DNA of 64,000 bases, taken from Anaeromyxobacter diazotrophicus (GTDB lineage: Bacteria; Myxococcota; Myxococcia; Myxococcales; Anaeromyxobacteraceae). The DNA lies in the NCBI RefSeq assembly GCF_013340205.1, contig NZ_BJTG01000005.1, forward strand, positions 124,001 to 188,000, read 5' to 3'. The notes below the pieces were generated by a model. That model made no database searches, was not told the DNA's origin, and saw nothing but the letters and a program-made list of their open reading frames with translations. A program made the position numbers and the translations under genes. This document shows, one piece after another, positions 28,805 to 38,732 of the stretch; within the stretch, counting starts at the first letter, position 1; each line of letters begins with the position of its first letter.

Positions 28805-29605
28805 ATGACGCCCGAGGCTCCCAGCAGCGTCCCGCAGCGGCTCGAGATCCTCGGCGTGCCGGTGGACGCCGTCGACATGGCGCGCGCCGTGGCCTTCGCG
28901 GACGAGGCGGTGCGCGCCGAGAGCCGCCCCCAGTCCATCCTGGCCGTGAACCCCGAGAAGGTGATGTCGCTCGCGAAGGACCCGTGGCTCGCGGAGTTCT
29001 TCCGCGGCGGCCGGCTGCTCATCCCCGACGGCATCGGGGTGGTCTGGGCCGCGAAGCTGCAGCACGCCTCGCTGGCGCGCGTCCCGGGCGCGGACCTCAT
29101 GCAGGAGCTCTGCGCGCTGGCGGCGCGGCGCGGCTACGCCATCTACCTCTACGGCGCGAAGGAGGAGGTCAGCGCCGCCGCCGCCGCGCACCTCCAGGCG
29201 CGCCACCCGTCGCTGCGGATCGCGGGGCGGTCGAACGGCTACGTCCCCGCCGAGCGCATGGGCGAGCTCGTCGACGCCATCAACCGCTCCGGCGCCCGGA
29301 TCCTGTTCGTCGCGCTCGGCAGCCCGCGGCAGGAGCGGTGGATCGCGGAGCACGCCTCGCGGCTCCAGGTGAGCGTGATCCAGGGGATCGGCGGGACGCT
29401 CGACACGCTCTCCGGCCACGTGAAGCGCGCCCCCGAGGCCTGGCAGCGGATGAACCTCGAGTGGCTGTACCGGCTGCTCTCCGACCCCCGCCGCATCCGG
29501 CGGCAGGCCGCCCTCCCCGTCTTCGCATGGCGCGTCCTCGTCCAGACCCTCGCCCACCGGGTGCCGGCCGGCGTCGGACCCGGCCCCACGGACACGCTGC
29601 ATTGA
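28805..29605 (+). CDS. WecG/TagA/CpsF-family glycosyltransferase
   Basis: A 266-residue GT26 enzyme. Family marks are ILAVNPEKVMSLAKDP, RLLIPDGIGVVWAAK, IYLYGAKEEVSAAAAAHL, ILFVALGSPRQERWIAEH and IQGIGGTLDTLSGHVKRAP. Members transfer ManNAc or ManNAcA (WecG, TagA) to GlcNAc-PP-undecaprenol as the second sugar. With a WecA-like initiator, WecB and a HexNAc dehydrogenase in the locus, a ManNAc(A)-GlcNAc-PP-lipid start of the repeat unit is likely. The ATG at 28805 has GAGG at close spacing and is preferred to the GTG at 28793. Its stop overlaps the TTG start of the next GT gene. Confidence 0.92.
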   Translation: MTPEAPSSVPQRLEILGVPVDAVDMARAVAFADEAVRAESRPQSILAVNPEKVMSLAKDPWLAEFFRGGRLLIPDGIGVVWAAKLQHASLARVPGADLMQELCALAARRGYAIYLYGAKEEVSAAAAAHLQARHPSLRIAGRSNGYVPAERMGELVDAINRSGARILFVALGSPRQERWIAEHASRLQVSVIQGIGGTLDTLSGHVKRAPEAWQRMNLEWLYRLLSDPRRIRRQAALPVFAWRVLVQTLAHRVPAGVGPGPTDTLH

Positions 29606-30717
29606 CGCCCGGGGGGAGCGGCGCGCAGCCCGCGGCCCCGGCGCCGCCCCGCCTGCGCGTCCTCATGGTCGGGCCCGACCCGAAGATGAAGGGCGGGATC
29701 GCCTCGGTCGCCGCGACCTACCTCGGCTCGGAGTACGCCCAGCGCGTGGCCTTGCGCTACCACGCGAGCACGGTCGAGGGCGGGAAGCTCCGGAAGGCGT
29801 GGAGGAGCGCCGGCGCGCTCCTCCGCTTCCCCGCCGCGGCGCGCGCGTTCCGGCCCGACGTGGTCCACCTCCACTACGCGTCGCGGCTCAGCTTCTACCG
29901 CAAGCTGGCGTACCTCCTCGTCGCGAAGGCGCTGCGGCTCCCGACCGTCGTCCACGGGCACTCCGGCACCTTCCCCGACTTCCGCGACGCGTCGGCCCTC
30001 AACGCTCGCTGCGTGAAGCTCTTCCTGGAGCGGGCGGACGCCTGCATCGCGCTCTCGTCCACCTGGCAGGCCGTGCTCGCGGGCTACGCGCCCGGCGCGC
30101 GCATCCACGTCGTCCCGAACCCGGTGGAGGCCCCGGAGCTCGAGGCGGCGGCCGGCGCGCCGGGCCCCGGGGGCGAGCAGGTCGTCCTCTGCCTGGGCCG
30201 CCTCGGGCAGGCGAAGGGCACCTACGATCTCCTCCGCGCCATCCCGCTCGTCCTGCAGTCGGCGCCAGCCGCGCGCTTCGTGCTGGCGGGCGACGGCGCG
30301 GTCGAGGAGGTGCGGCGCCGCGTGCGGGCCCTCGGGCTCGAGCGTGCGGTGGAGCTGCCGGGGTGGGTCGCGGGCGAGGCCAAGCTGCGCCAGCTCGCGC
30401 GCTGCGCCGTCTACGTGCTCCCCTCCTACCGCGAGGGCATGCCGGTCTCGATCCTCGAGGCCATGGCGGCGGGCAAGCCGGTCGTGGCCACCCCGGTCGG
30501 CGCCGTCCCGGAGCTCGTCGAGGAGGGCGTGAACGGCTACCTGGTGCCGGCGGGCGACGCGGCCGCGCTCGCCGCGCGCGTGGCCGCGCTGCTCCTGGAC
30601 GCGCCGCTGCGCCGCGCCCAGGGCGAGCGCAACCGGGCCAAGGTCGCGGCGTCCTACTCCATGAGCGCCGTGGCCGGCCGGCTCATCGCGGTCTACGAGA
30701 GCGTGCGGCGCGCGTGA
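29602..30717 (+). CDS. GT4-family glycosyltransferase C
   Basis: A 371-residue GT-B enzyme starting at a TTG in a TTGA overlap with the upstream WecG-type gene. The N-terminal domain has RVLMVGPDPKMKGGIASVAA and PDVVHLHYASRLSFYRKL. The donor domain has VVLCLGRLGQAKGTYDLLRA and PSYREGMPVSILEAMAAGKP, the full GT4 E-x7-E motif, then VNGYLVPAGD. An alternative start is the ATG at 29665, which would cut into the first beta strand. It should add a later sugar of the repeat unit after the WecG-type step. Its 3' end overlaps the convergent propeller gene by 35 bp. Confidence 0.9.
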   Translation: MTPGGSGAQPAAPAPPRLRVLMVGPDPKMKGGIASVAATYLGSEYAQRVALRYHASTVEGGKLRKAWRSAGALLRFPAAARAFRPDVVHLHYASRLSFYRKLAYLLVAKALRLPTVVHGHSGTFPDFRDASALNARCVKLFLERADACIALSSTWQAVLAGYAPGARIHVVPNPVEAPELEAAAGAPGPGGEQVVLCLGRLGQAKGTYDLLRAIPLVLQSAPAARFVLAGDGAVEEVRRRVRALGLERAVELPGWVAGEAKLRQLARCAVYVLPSYREGMPVSILEAMAAGKPVVATPVGAVPELVEEGVNGYLVPAGDAAALAARVAALLLDAPLRRAQGERNRAKVAASYSMSAVAGRLIAVYESVRRA

Positions 30718-31666
30718 GCTCGAGCGCCTGGCGCCCGTGGTCGGCCGCCCAGACGGCGAGCTCCCGCGGGCGCCGCGCCCGCTCGCGCCAGCCGTCCACG
30801 CAGGCGATGAAGCCGCCCTCCTCGCGCGGGTGGACGTCGAGGTGGTGCATGCCGAGCGCGCGCCAGCCCTCGCCGCCCCCCGCCAGCAGGGGTCCGCCGG
30901 CGACCTCGCGCTCCTCGTACTCGCGCTCGGTCAGGCGGGTGATCTCGAGCGCGCGCACGGCGACGCCGTAGTCGAGCTCGCAGTCCTGCGCGAAGCGGAC
31001 GAGCCGGTCCGGCGTCGCGAGCACCCGGCCGGCGGGCCGGGCGGTGCGCGGGTCGGCGGCGACGACCGGGCTCCTCGGGTGCTCGCGCCAGGGCCCGGTG
31101 AGCTCGCGGGCGTGGAACAGGCGCAGCGTGCCGCGCGCCGCGTCGGTCTCGGTGAACATCCACCAGCGCCCGTCCCGGTGGAAGACGGAGCTGTCGAGGA
31201 GCACCGGGCCCTCGAGGAGCACCGCCGCGAGCGTCCAGCGGGTCGGGAACGGGTCGGCCCGGTACAGCCGGACGCCGCCCGCCGCCGTGCTCTCGGGGAT
31301 GAGGTAGTGCTCGCCCTCCCACGCGAAGACGTGCGGGTAGGACAGGTGAAAGGGCTCGGCGAGGACGATCCGCTGGTACGCCCAGCGGAGCCCATCCCGG
31401 CTGGTCGCGAGCCCGATCTCCCCCTTCTTCGACAGCGCCCCGCACGCCAGCACCTCGAAGAACATGTGCCAGGTGCCGTCCACCCGGATCATGAACGGGT
31501 CCGCGACGAAGGAGGCGTAGCGGTCGGTGACGCTCTCGCGCGTCAGGACCGGGTTCTCGAGCCCCGCGGGCGGCCCGAGCGCCAGCGGCGAGGGCCCGGT
31601 GTAGATCCCGATCGAGAAGACGGTGCTGAAGACGGGCTTCTTACACCACGGCCGGCGGCTTGGCAC
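30683..31666 (-). CDS. GH43-like five-bladed beta-propeller protein (paralogue B)
   Basis: A 327-residue paralogue of the 16505-17482 product. It shares, in order, SIGIYTGPSPLAL, NPVLTRESVTD, FVADPFMIR, EPFHLSYPHVF, LDSSVFHRDGRWWMFTETD, EHPRSPVV, RFAQDC and LGMHHLDVH. Both lack a signal peptide. The two copies lie about 13 kb apart in opposite orientation, each convergent with and overlapping a GT4 gene. Those shared contexts hint at transfer or modification of a sugar in the cytoplasm, perhaps as a glycosyltransferase partner; the GINT1-N-like reading and the GH43-like reading are both open. The GTG start at 31666 is the likeliest. Confidence 0.72.
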   Translation of the reverse strand: MPSRRPWCKKPVFSTVFSIGIYTGPSPLALGPPAGLENPVLTRESVTDRYASFVADPFMIRVDGTWHMFFEVLACGALSKKGEIGLATSRDGLRWAYQRIVLAEPFHLSYPHVFAWEGEHYLIPESTAAGGVRLYRADPFPTRWTLAAVLLEGPVLLDSSVFHRDGRWWMFTETDAARGTLRLFHARELTGPWREHPRSPVVAADPRTARPAGRVLATPDRLVRFAQDCELDYGVAVRALEITRLTEREYEEREVAGGPLLAGGGEGWRALGMHHLDVHPREEGGFIACVDGWRERARRPRELAVWAADHGRQALELTRAARSRRPR

Positions 31667-31696
31667 CCGCGAGACCCCCAGCTCCGCGCCCTGGCG

Positions 31697-32866
31697 CTAC
31701 CTCGTGCGCTGGACGATGTCGTACGTCTGCCAGATGCCCTGGATGGTGGGCAGGATCTGCAGGATGACGCGGTTGAAGCGCGAGAGCTCGTAGGTCGAGA
31801 CGAACACCACGTCGCGCGGCTGGAGCGGGAACTGGGCCGCGAGCAGGATGGCGTCGGGCGAGCTGGCGTCGAGGTGGTAGATCTGCGGCGCGTCGTAGCT
31901 GCCGCGGATGACGTAGATCTTGGCCGGGTTCGCGGCGGTGGGATCGAGCCAGTTGACGACGGTCCCGCTCGACGCGGCCGAGGACATCCCGACCGTGGTG
32001 CCGGTCGTGTCGGCCAGGGCCTCCGCCAGCGACATCCGGCCGCGCACCATGAGCCGCGACTGCGGCGCGCGCACCTCGCCGATGACGAACACCTTGTTCC
32101 GGCTGCGGTCCGGCACGTTCACCACGTCGCCGTCCTGCAGCAGCCAGTTCTGCGAGAGATCGCCCCGCTCGTAGAGCGCCTGGAGGTTGAGCTCGAAGGT
32201 GGTCCCGGCGCGCGACAGGGTCACCCGCGAGAAGTCGGACTCGGAGGTGAACCCCTTGGCGAGGGCGAGCGCGTCCTGGACGCGCAGGGGCACGTCGGTG
32301 ACCGGGATGGTGGTGGGCGCCACCACCTCGCCCGTGACCTGCACCTTCTTGCCGCGGAAGGCCACCACGCGGACGTCGATCTGCGGCCGGGTGATGGCGT
32401 GGGCGATGCGGTCGGTGAGGAGCTGCCGCACCTCCTCGACCGTCTTGCCCGCGACCGCGACCGCCCCCACGTAGGGGTAGAACATGGTCCCGTCGGCGTG
32501 AACCTGGTTGCCGTTCTCCTCGGGCGAGCGGAACTGGCCGGTGGGCGCGGTCAGCTCCGGGTGGTCCCACACGATGACCTGGAGCACGTCGTAGGGGGCC
32601 ACGCGATAGTGGTAGTGCGCCGCCTCCTCCGCGAGCGGGTCGGTGAGCGGCGCCGGGTGGACCGCGCCCTGCTCCGCCAGGCGCTTCACCAGGGCCTGGG
32701 TCACCGGCTCCACCTTGAACTGGGGGTCCTTGGTGGTCTCCTGGCCGCGGCGCACCGCCGCGTCCTCGTCGAGGCGCATGCCGGGCGCGAGCGCGCAGCC
32801 GGCGGCGGAGGCGAGCGCGAGGACCGCGAAGAGCCGGAGCGAGGTGTCCACGGGTGAACGGTCCAC
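31697..32866 (-). CDS. wza: Wza-type outer-membrane polysaccharide export lipoprotein
   Basis: A 389-residue lipoprotein (lipobox ASAAGC near residue 24). The Poly_export domain begins YHYRVAPYDVLQVIVWDHPEL at about residue 86, with DGTMFYPYVGAVAVAGKTVEEV, and is followed by SLBB-type repeats (KKVQVTGEVVAPTTIPV, NKVFVIGEVRAPQSRLMVRG). The C-terminal helix region (RFNRVILQILPTIQGIW) resembles the amphipathic helix that forms the outer-membrane pore of Wza. It works with the Wzc-type kinase encoded at 10470. The GTG at 32866 has GGAG five bases upstream. It lies just upstream of propeller paralogue B on the same strand, so the two may be co-transcribed. Confidence 0.93.
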   Translation of the reverse strand: MDRSPVDTSLRLFAVLALASAAGCALAPGMRLDEDAAVRRGQETTKDPQFKVEPVTQALVKRLAEQGAVHPAPLTDPLAEEAAHYHYRVAPYDVLQVIVWDHPELTAPTGQFRSPEENGNQVHADGTMFYPYVGAVAVAGKTVEEVRQLLTDRIAHAITRPQIDVRVVAFRGKKVQVTGEVVAPTTIPVTDVPLRVQDALALAKGFTSESDFSRVTLSRAGTTFELNLQALYERGDLSQNWLLQDGDVVNVPDRSRNKVFVIGEVRAPQSRLMVRGRMSLAEALADTTGTTVGMSSAASSGTVVNWLDPTAANPAKIYVIRGSYDAPQIYHLDASSPDAILLAAQFPLQPRDVVFVSTYELSRFNRVILQILPTIQGIWQTYDIVQRTR

Positions 32867-33039
32867 AGGGTCTCCACGGAGATATGCAGGCTGGTCCTGG
32901 ACAGCAAGCGCTCGCTCGGAGGGGGCACGGGCGGGCGAGCGCCGCCGATGCTACCCCCGCGGCGCGCGGCCGCCCGCGTCACTGATGGTGCGCGTCGACT
33001 GCCGAGCCGGGGCGCGTCCCGCCGGACCCCCCGGCGGCC

Positions 33040-33414
33040 TCACCGCTGCTGGCGGCGGCGGTTGAGCCACTCCATCCGGTTGATCCGGCGCTGCTCGCGC
33101 ATCTCGAGCATGGCGTCGCCGCGCTCGCCCTCGTCGGGCGACTGGAGCCGCTCCTGGTACTCCGGGGCGGCGACGGGCTCGGCCCGCACCGGCGCCGACA
33201 CGGGCTGCTGGGCCACCGGGACGGGCGGGGCAGGCGGCGCGGGCGCCAGCGCGGCGGGGGCCGGCGGCTCGTAGGCGGGGAGCGGCGGCGCCGGCGGGGC
33301 GGCCGCCGGCGCGCGGGCCGGCGCCGCGGCTCCGCTCAGCGCGTAGACGGCCGCCATGGCGCCGGCGCCGAGGAGGACGATCGCGATCGCTGCCCACAGG
33401 AACGGCTTGCCCAT
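33040..33414 (-). CDS. Small membrane-anchored Ala/Pro-rich protein
   Basis: A 124-residue protein with one N-terminal hydrophobic helix (residues 5-27, LWAAIAIVLLGAGAMAAVY) and no cleavage site that I can see, so it is likely anchored in the inner membrane. A low-complexity Ala/Pro stretch spans about 30-80. The C-terminus is charged and helical (MLEMREQRRINRMEWLNRR). I do not recognise it. It stands alone, 173 bp from the Wza gene on the same strand and divergent from the thioesterase gene. Confidence 0.65.
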   Translation of the reverse strand: MGKPFLWAAIAIVLLGAGAMAAVYALSGAAAPARAPAAAPPAPPLPAYEPPAPAALAPAPPAPPVPVAQQPVSAPVRAEPVAAPEYQERLQSPDEGERGDAMLEMREQRRINRMEWLNRRRQQR

Positions 33415-33505
33415 GCCGCGATCCTATATCGCCCCGGGCCGCCCCACGCCGCCGCCCGGATCGACCGCGCGCCGCCGGGCCGTTACACTCCGGCCCGGGA
33501 GGCGC

Positions 33506-34576
33506 ATGCGACCCCTCGAGACCACCCGGACCTTCGCGCTCCAGCTCTCCACCGACGCCGCGCTGCGCCGCCGGTTCATGGTGGTGGACGCGCCGCTGCA
33601 GGGGAACCTGCGCTTCGGGCTCCTGCTCGAGGTGCTCGACAAGCTGGCGGAGGAGACCGCGCTCCACTACGCGCAGCGGGCGCACCCCGAGGCGCGCGTC
33701 GTCACCGCCGCCGTCGACAACATTCTCGTCCGCCACCCGGCGGACGTGGCGCGCGACATCCAGTTCAGCGCCCGGCTCAACCACGTGGGCCGCAGCTCGA
33801 TGGAGGTCGGCATCCGGGTGACGCAGCCCGGGGACCCGCCGGTGCACGTCGCCTCCTGCTACTTCACGATGGTGGCGCGGCTCGGCCACGGCGACGAGGC
33901 GAGCAGCGTCGCCTTGCCGCCGCTCGAGTACGTGGACGCGCTGGAGCGCCACCGGGAGGAGCGCGCGCTCGAGCGGCGCGAGGCGTACCGGCGCCACCTG
34001 GCCGCGGCCCAGCAGCCGCCGAGCCACGAGGAGTACGAGCTCCTGACGCGGCTGCGGCGCGAGCAGGAGCAGCCTGGGTTCGCGGGGCTCCTGGCCGGCC
34101 GGCTCGTCACCGAGGCCTGGGAGCGGATGTACCCCGAGCAGGAGAACGTGCCGCGCAAGATCTTCGGCGGGTACGTCATGCGGCACGCCTACGAGCTCGC
34201 CTCCATCTGCGCCGAGCTGGCCGCGACCGACCGGCCGGTGCTGGCGGCCGTGAACCGCGTCAACTTCCTCCAGCCGGTGCGCATCGGCGACTCGCTGCAC
34301 TACACCAGCCGGGTCGTCTACGCCGCGGGCGACCTGCTCTCGGTCGAGACGAGCATCGCCCGCCGCAGCCGCGACCGCACCACGAGCGCGCTCTCCAACT
34401 CGTGCCTGTTCACGTTCGTGAACGTGGACGCCGAGATGCGGCCGCGGCCCATGCCCCCCGTCTACCCGACCACCTACGCCGAGGACGCGCGGCTCCTCGA
34501 GGCGCGGCGGCACTGCGCCGAGCTGGCGCGGTACGGGGGGCGGCACTTCGGGGCGGCGGCGGTCGAGCGCCCGTGA
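33506..34576 (+). CDS. Double-hotdog acyl-CoA thioesterase (ACOT9-like)
   Basis: A 356-residue protein with two hotdog domains, at about residues 25-160 and 205-330. The second has PRKIFGGYVMRHAYELASIC and VNRVNFLQPVRIGDSLHYTS, matching the ACOT9/BACH-type acyl-CoA hydrolases; the first has NLRFGLLLEVLDKLAEETAL and VDNILVRHPADVARDI. It should hydrolyse acyl-CoA to free acid and CoA in the cytoplasm. GGGAGG precedes the ATG at 33506. Chain preference cannot be told. It is not clearly part of the polysaccharide pathway, though it could serve acyl supply. Confidence 0.85.
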   Translation: MRPLETTRTFALQLSTDAALRRRFMVVDAPLQGNLRFGLLLEVLDKLAEETALHYAQRAHPEARVVTAAVDNILVRHPADVARDIQFSARLNHVGRSSMEVGIRVTQPGDPPVHVASCYFTMVARLGHGDEASSVALPPLEYVDALERHREERALERREAYRRHLAAAQQPPSHEEYELLTRLRREQEQPGFAGLLAGRLVTEAWERMYPEQENVPRKIFGGYVMRHAYELASICAELAATDRPVLAAVNRVNFLQPVRIGDSLHYTSRVVYAAGDLLSVETSIARRSRDRTTSALSNSCLFTFVNVDAEMRPRPMPPVYPTTYAEDARLLEARRHCAELARYGGRHFGAAAVERP

Positions 34577-34655
34577 CGCGCGGCCGCGCGCGGCAGCGGC
34601 GCGGCGCCGGCGAGGAGTTTGACCGCGGGGGGCGGCGGGGTATGACTAGGCCTGC

Positions 34656-35051
34656 ATGACGTCGTTCCTCGCCGCGCTCGGCCCGCTCCTCGGCCGGCTC
34701 CTGCTCTCGGGCATCTTCTTCTACTCGGGCTTCCAGAAGTGGACCGCCACCGGGCGCGCCGCGTCGGCCATCGCCGGCCGCGGGCTGCCCTTCGCCACCG
34801 CCGGCGCGTACGCGGCGGGCGCGCTCGAGCTCGGCTGCGCCGCGCTGCTCGCGCTCGGGCTCAAGGCGCGCGCGGCGGCGCTGGTCCTCTTCGCCTACCT
34901 GGCGGCGGTGAGCTGGCTCTTCCACTGGCACCCGGCGCTGCGCGGGGATCACGCGCAGATGCTCCAGCTGCTCAAGAACGCCGGGATCGCCGGGGGGATG
35001 CTGCTCCTCGCGAGCCACGGCCCCGGCCGCGCCTCGCTCGACCGGGGCTAG
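34656..35051 (+). CDS. DoxX-family membrane protein
   Basis: A 131-residue protein with four hydrophobic helices. It has LGRLLLSGIFFYSGFQKW near the start and ALELGCAALLALGLKARAAA in the middle, which are typical of DoxX/DoxD-like proteins. These small membrane proteins have been linked to thiosulfate oxidation or redox defence in a few cases; most have no known role. It is 79 bp after the thioesterase gene. Its last four bases overlap the stop of the convergent baeRF-type gene. Confidence 0.8.
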   Translation: MTSFLAALGPLLGRLLLSGIFFYSGFQKWTATGRAASAIAGRGLPFATAGAYAAGALELGCAALLALGLKARAAALVLFAYLAAVSWLFHWHPALRGDHAQMLQLLKNAGIAGGMLLLASHGPGRASLDRG

Positions 35052-36313
35052 GGAGGTCCGCCCGGCGGCGCGGGCGGCTCGCGGCCGGAGAGGCCGTTCG
35101 CCCGGCCCTGGCGGAGCAGCGCGGCCACCCCGTGGTAGGCGTGCAGCCGGTTCGTGTGCGCCACCACCTCCACCTCGCCGTCCTCGGCCAGCACCCGGCC
35201 CACCAGCTCCTCCGAGAGCGCCTCCACCAGCGCCAGGGGCCCCTGGCAGAACGAGCAGACCTCGTCGTGGGTGGTCCCGAGCGCCTCGCAGTTGCGGCAC
35301 CGCCAGCCGGACCGCTCGAAGTCCTCCTCCACGATGAGCCGGTGCACGCGGCGCTGGTTCACCGCCGCCACCACGTCCTCGGGGCCGAGCACCGCCAGCC
35401 CGCCGCGCAGCGCCTCCCCGATGGCGTGCTCCACCTGCGCCGCCTCCTGGCCGCGCTCGTGGCCGACGATCTTCTCCACCACCTGCCCGAGCAGCGCCGC
35501 CTTGCCGTCGCCGCGCCAGCTCTCCTTGCCCGGCGGCCGCGGCAGGCGCGCCAGCACCTTCTCCTGCATGCGCGCCGGGAGCGCGCGCTCGAACGCCGCC
35601 ACCTTCTCGCTCGTGCCGACCAGCACCAGGTTCGCGCGCGGGTCGCGCTCCCAGAGCTGCCGCAGGAGCTCCACCGCCTCCCGGCGGGCGCGGTCGGCCA
35701 GCTCCTCGACGTGGCGCTGGTTCTTGCGCTCGCGCTCGTAGAAGGCGCCCCCCGAGGCCCCGCGCGGCGACGGGCTCGCGCCGCCGCGGATCCGCCCGCC
35801 CTGGCCGTGTCGGCCCGGCACCGGGCGCTCCACGGTGGCCTCGTTCACGATGGCGCCCAGCGCCACCTCGTACAGCCGGGCGCCGCGGTCGTGCACGAAC
35901 ACCAGGATGCCGGGCTCCACGTCGTCGGCGAGCCGCGCCAGCTGCAGGAGGTGCGGCCGCGCGTCGGTGCACAGCTCGTCCACGAAGGGCCGCGGCACCG
36001 CGTGCACGCTCCACAGCCCGAGCGCCTCGCAGGCGAAGATCGCGAGGCCGCGGTCCGCGCCGCCGGGCTGGCCCACCCGCTCGCCGGCGGCCGCCGCGAC
36101 GCGGCCGAGCGTTCGCCGCAGCGCTTCGAGCTGCGGGTGCGCCGCGTGCCGGTCGACCGTCCGCCGGAGGGACTCCTGCAGGAAGACGCGCGAGCGCTCG
36201 CGCTGCTTCTCGTCGGGCCAGCGGGTGTCGAGGTAGAGCGACACGATGGGCTCGCCGTCGCTCCGCAGCTCGCAGAGCTCCGCGAGCGCCTGCTGCACGT
36301 GGTGGTCGGCCAT
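35048..36313 (-). CDS. baeRF-family (bacterial eRF1-like) protein with zinc ribbon
   Basis: A 421-residue protein related to archaeal/eukaryotic peptide release factor eRF1 and Vms1, the bacterial baeRF group. The N-terminal domain has PIVSLYLDTRWPDEKQRE and GLAIFACEALGLWSVHAV. The middle domain, about residues 130-235, has ILVFVHDRGARLYEVALG. The third part has LVLVGTSEKVAAFERALPAR and ends in a C4 zinc ribbon (CRNC and CSFC, about residues 345-365). Members are thought to act on peptidyl-tRNA in ribosome rescue; I see no GGQ motif, though a Gly/Gln-rich stretch HGQGGRIRGGAS is present at about 172-183. It stands alone. Function is inferred from the family. Confidence 0.72.
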   Translation of the reverse strand: MADHHVQQALAELCELRSDGEPIVSLYLDTRWPDEKQRERSRVFLQESLRRTVDRHAAHPQLEALRRTLGRVAAAAGERVGQPGGADRGLAIFACEALGLWSVHAVPRPFVDELCTDARPHLLQLARLADDVEPGILVFVHDRGARLYEVALGAIVNEATVERPVPGRHGQGGRIRGGASPSPRGASGGAFYERERKNQRHVEELADRARREAVELLRQLWERDPRANLVLVGTSEKVAAFERALPARMQEKVLARLPRPPGKESWRGDGKAALLGQVVEKIVGHERGQEAAQVEHAIGEALRGGLAVLGPEDVVAAVNQRRVHRLIVEEDFERSGWRCRNCEALGTTHDEVCSFCQGPLALVEALSEELVGRVLAEDGEVEVVAHTNRLHAYHGVAALLRQGRANGLSGREPPAPPGGPP

Positions 36314-36373
36314 TCACCGGAACGGTGAGCACGGGGCGGCCCCGGGGGGAGTCACGCGCTAGACTGTCCAGCC

Positions 36374-37306
36374 GTGGCCCTGCTCGACGCCCTGCGCGCC
36401 CTCACCGCCTTCGACCCGCCGGCCGAGCTGCCGCCGTGCGATCCCGCCGAGCTCTTCGAGGTGCTCGACGCGCACGGGCTCGCCCCGCTCGCCTCCTACC
36501 AGCTCGAGTCGCGGCGCCTCGGCGCTGGCGCGCCGGCCTCGCTCCGCGAGCGGCTCCTGCCGCTCTACCAGGGCACGGTGAACGACAACGTCTTCAAGCT
36601 CATGACGCTCAAGGGCGCGCTGCGCGGGCTCGGCGTCCCGGCGCTGGTGCTGGGCGGGGCGGCCTACGTCGACTGGCTCTACCCCCACCTCGCCTTCCGG
36701 CCGGTGGGCGACCTGCGCCTCCTGGTGCGCGCCGAGGACGGCGCCCGCTTCGCCGCGCAGGTGGGCGAGGCGGGGTTCCGGGCCCTCGAGACCGGGCCGG
36801 GGGGACACACCGTCACCTTCGACGACGGCCGGCTGCCGCTGCGGATCCAGGAGGGCCTGCTAGCGGGCCGCGCGGGGGACCTCGGCGCCTTCGAGCGGCG
36901 CGTCCCGACGCCGGCGCTCGGCCCGACGCTCGCCCGTCCCGCCGCCGAGGATGCGCTGCTCCTCGCCGCCGCGGAGCTGGCGCAGGCCGGGCTCTACGCG
37001 CCGCTCCTGCTCTACGTCGACGTCCGGGAGCTGCTCCACCAGCCCGACTTCGCGGAGCGCGCGACGGTGGAGGCGGTGCGGCGGCGCGCCGCCGAGCTGG
37101 GGCTGGCGCGGGCCCTCTACGGCGCCTGCGCCGTGACCGCGCGCTACTTCCCCGCCGCCGCGGAGCGCGCGGCGGCGCTGTCGCCTGAGCTGGGCCGCGC
37201 CGAGCGCGCGGCGGTGGAGGCGCTCGCCGAGAGCGCCGGCGACCCCACGCGCCTGCGCCGCGCGCGCGGGGCCGAGGCCGCGGCGAAGCTCCTGCTGGCG
37301 CCATAG
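36374..37306 (+). CDS. Nucleotidyltransferase-fold protein (PF14907-like)
   Basis: A 310-residue protein from a GTG start. A central KLMTLKGALRGLGVPALVLGGAA then RPVGDLRLLVR resembles the core of the NTP_transf_5 family, in which a Gly-Ala and an Asp-x-Asp form the active site. Here the expected DxDLLV reads GDLRLLV, so one acidic residue is replaced. The C-terminal half is all helical. Relatives sit in polysaccharide or peptide-modification loci and their substrates are unknown. It is divergent from the baeRF-type gene (60 bp) and precedes the UDP-glucose dehydrogenase gene. It could be an inactive member. Confidence 0.55.
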   Translation: MALLDALRALTAFDPPAELPPCDPAELFEVLDAHGLAPLASYQLESRRLGAGAPASLRERLLPLYQGTVNDNVFKLMTLKGALRGLGVPALVLGGAAYVDWLYPHLAFRPVGDLRLLVRAEDGARFAAQVGEAGFRALETGPGGHTVTFDDGRLPLRIQEGLLAGRAGDLGAFERRVPTPALGPTLARPAAEDALLLAAAELAQAGLYAPLLLYVDVRELLHQPDFAERATVEAVRRRAAELGLARALYGACAVTARYFPAAAERAAALSPELGRAERAAVEALAESAGDPTRLRRARGAEAAAKLLLAP

Positions 37307-37422
37307 GGCCGCGCTGCCTCGGCGCGGCGAGCGAGCCCCCGCCCGTCCGGCCGCCGCGCGCCCGGGGACGGCCCGGGCGGGACCGCGTGTTATCGTGCGG
37401 CGCTGCTCAGGAGGTCCTCGCC

Positions 37423-38727
<1,305 letters not shown>

Positions 38728-38732
38728 CCGCG

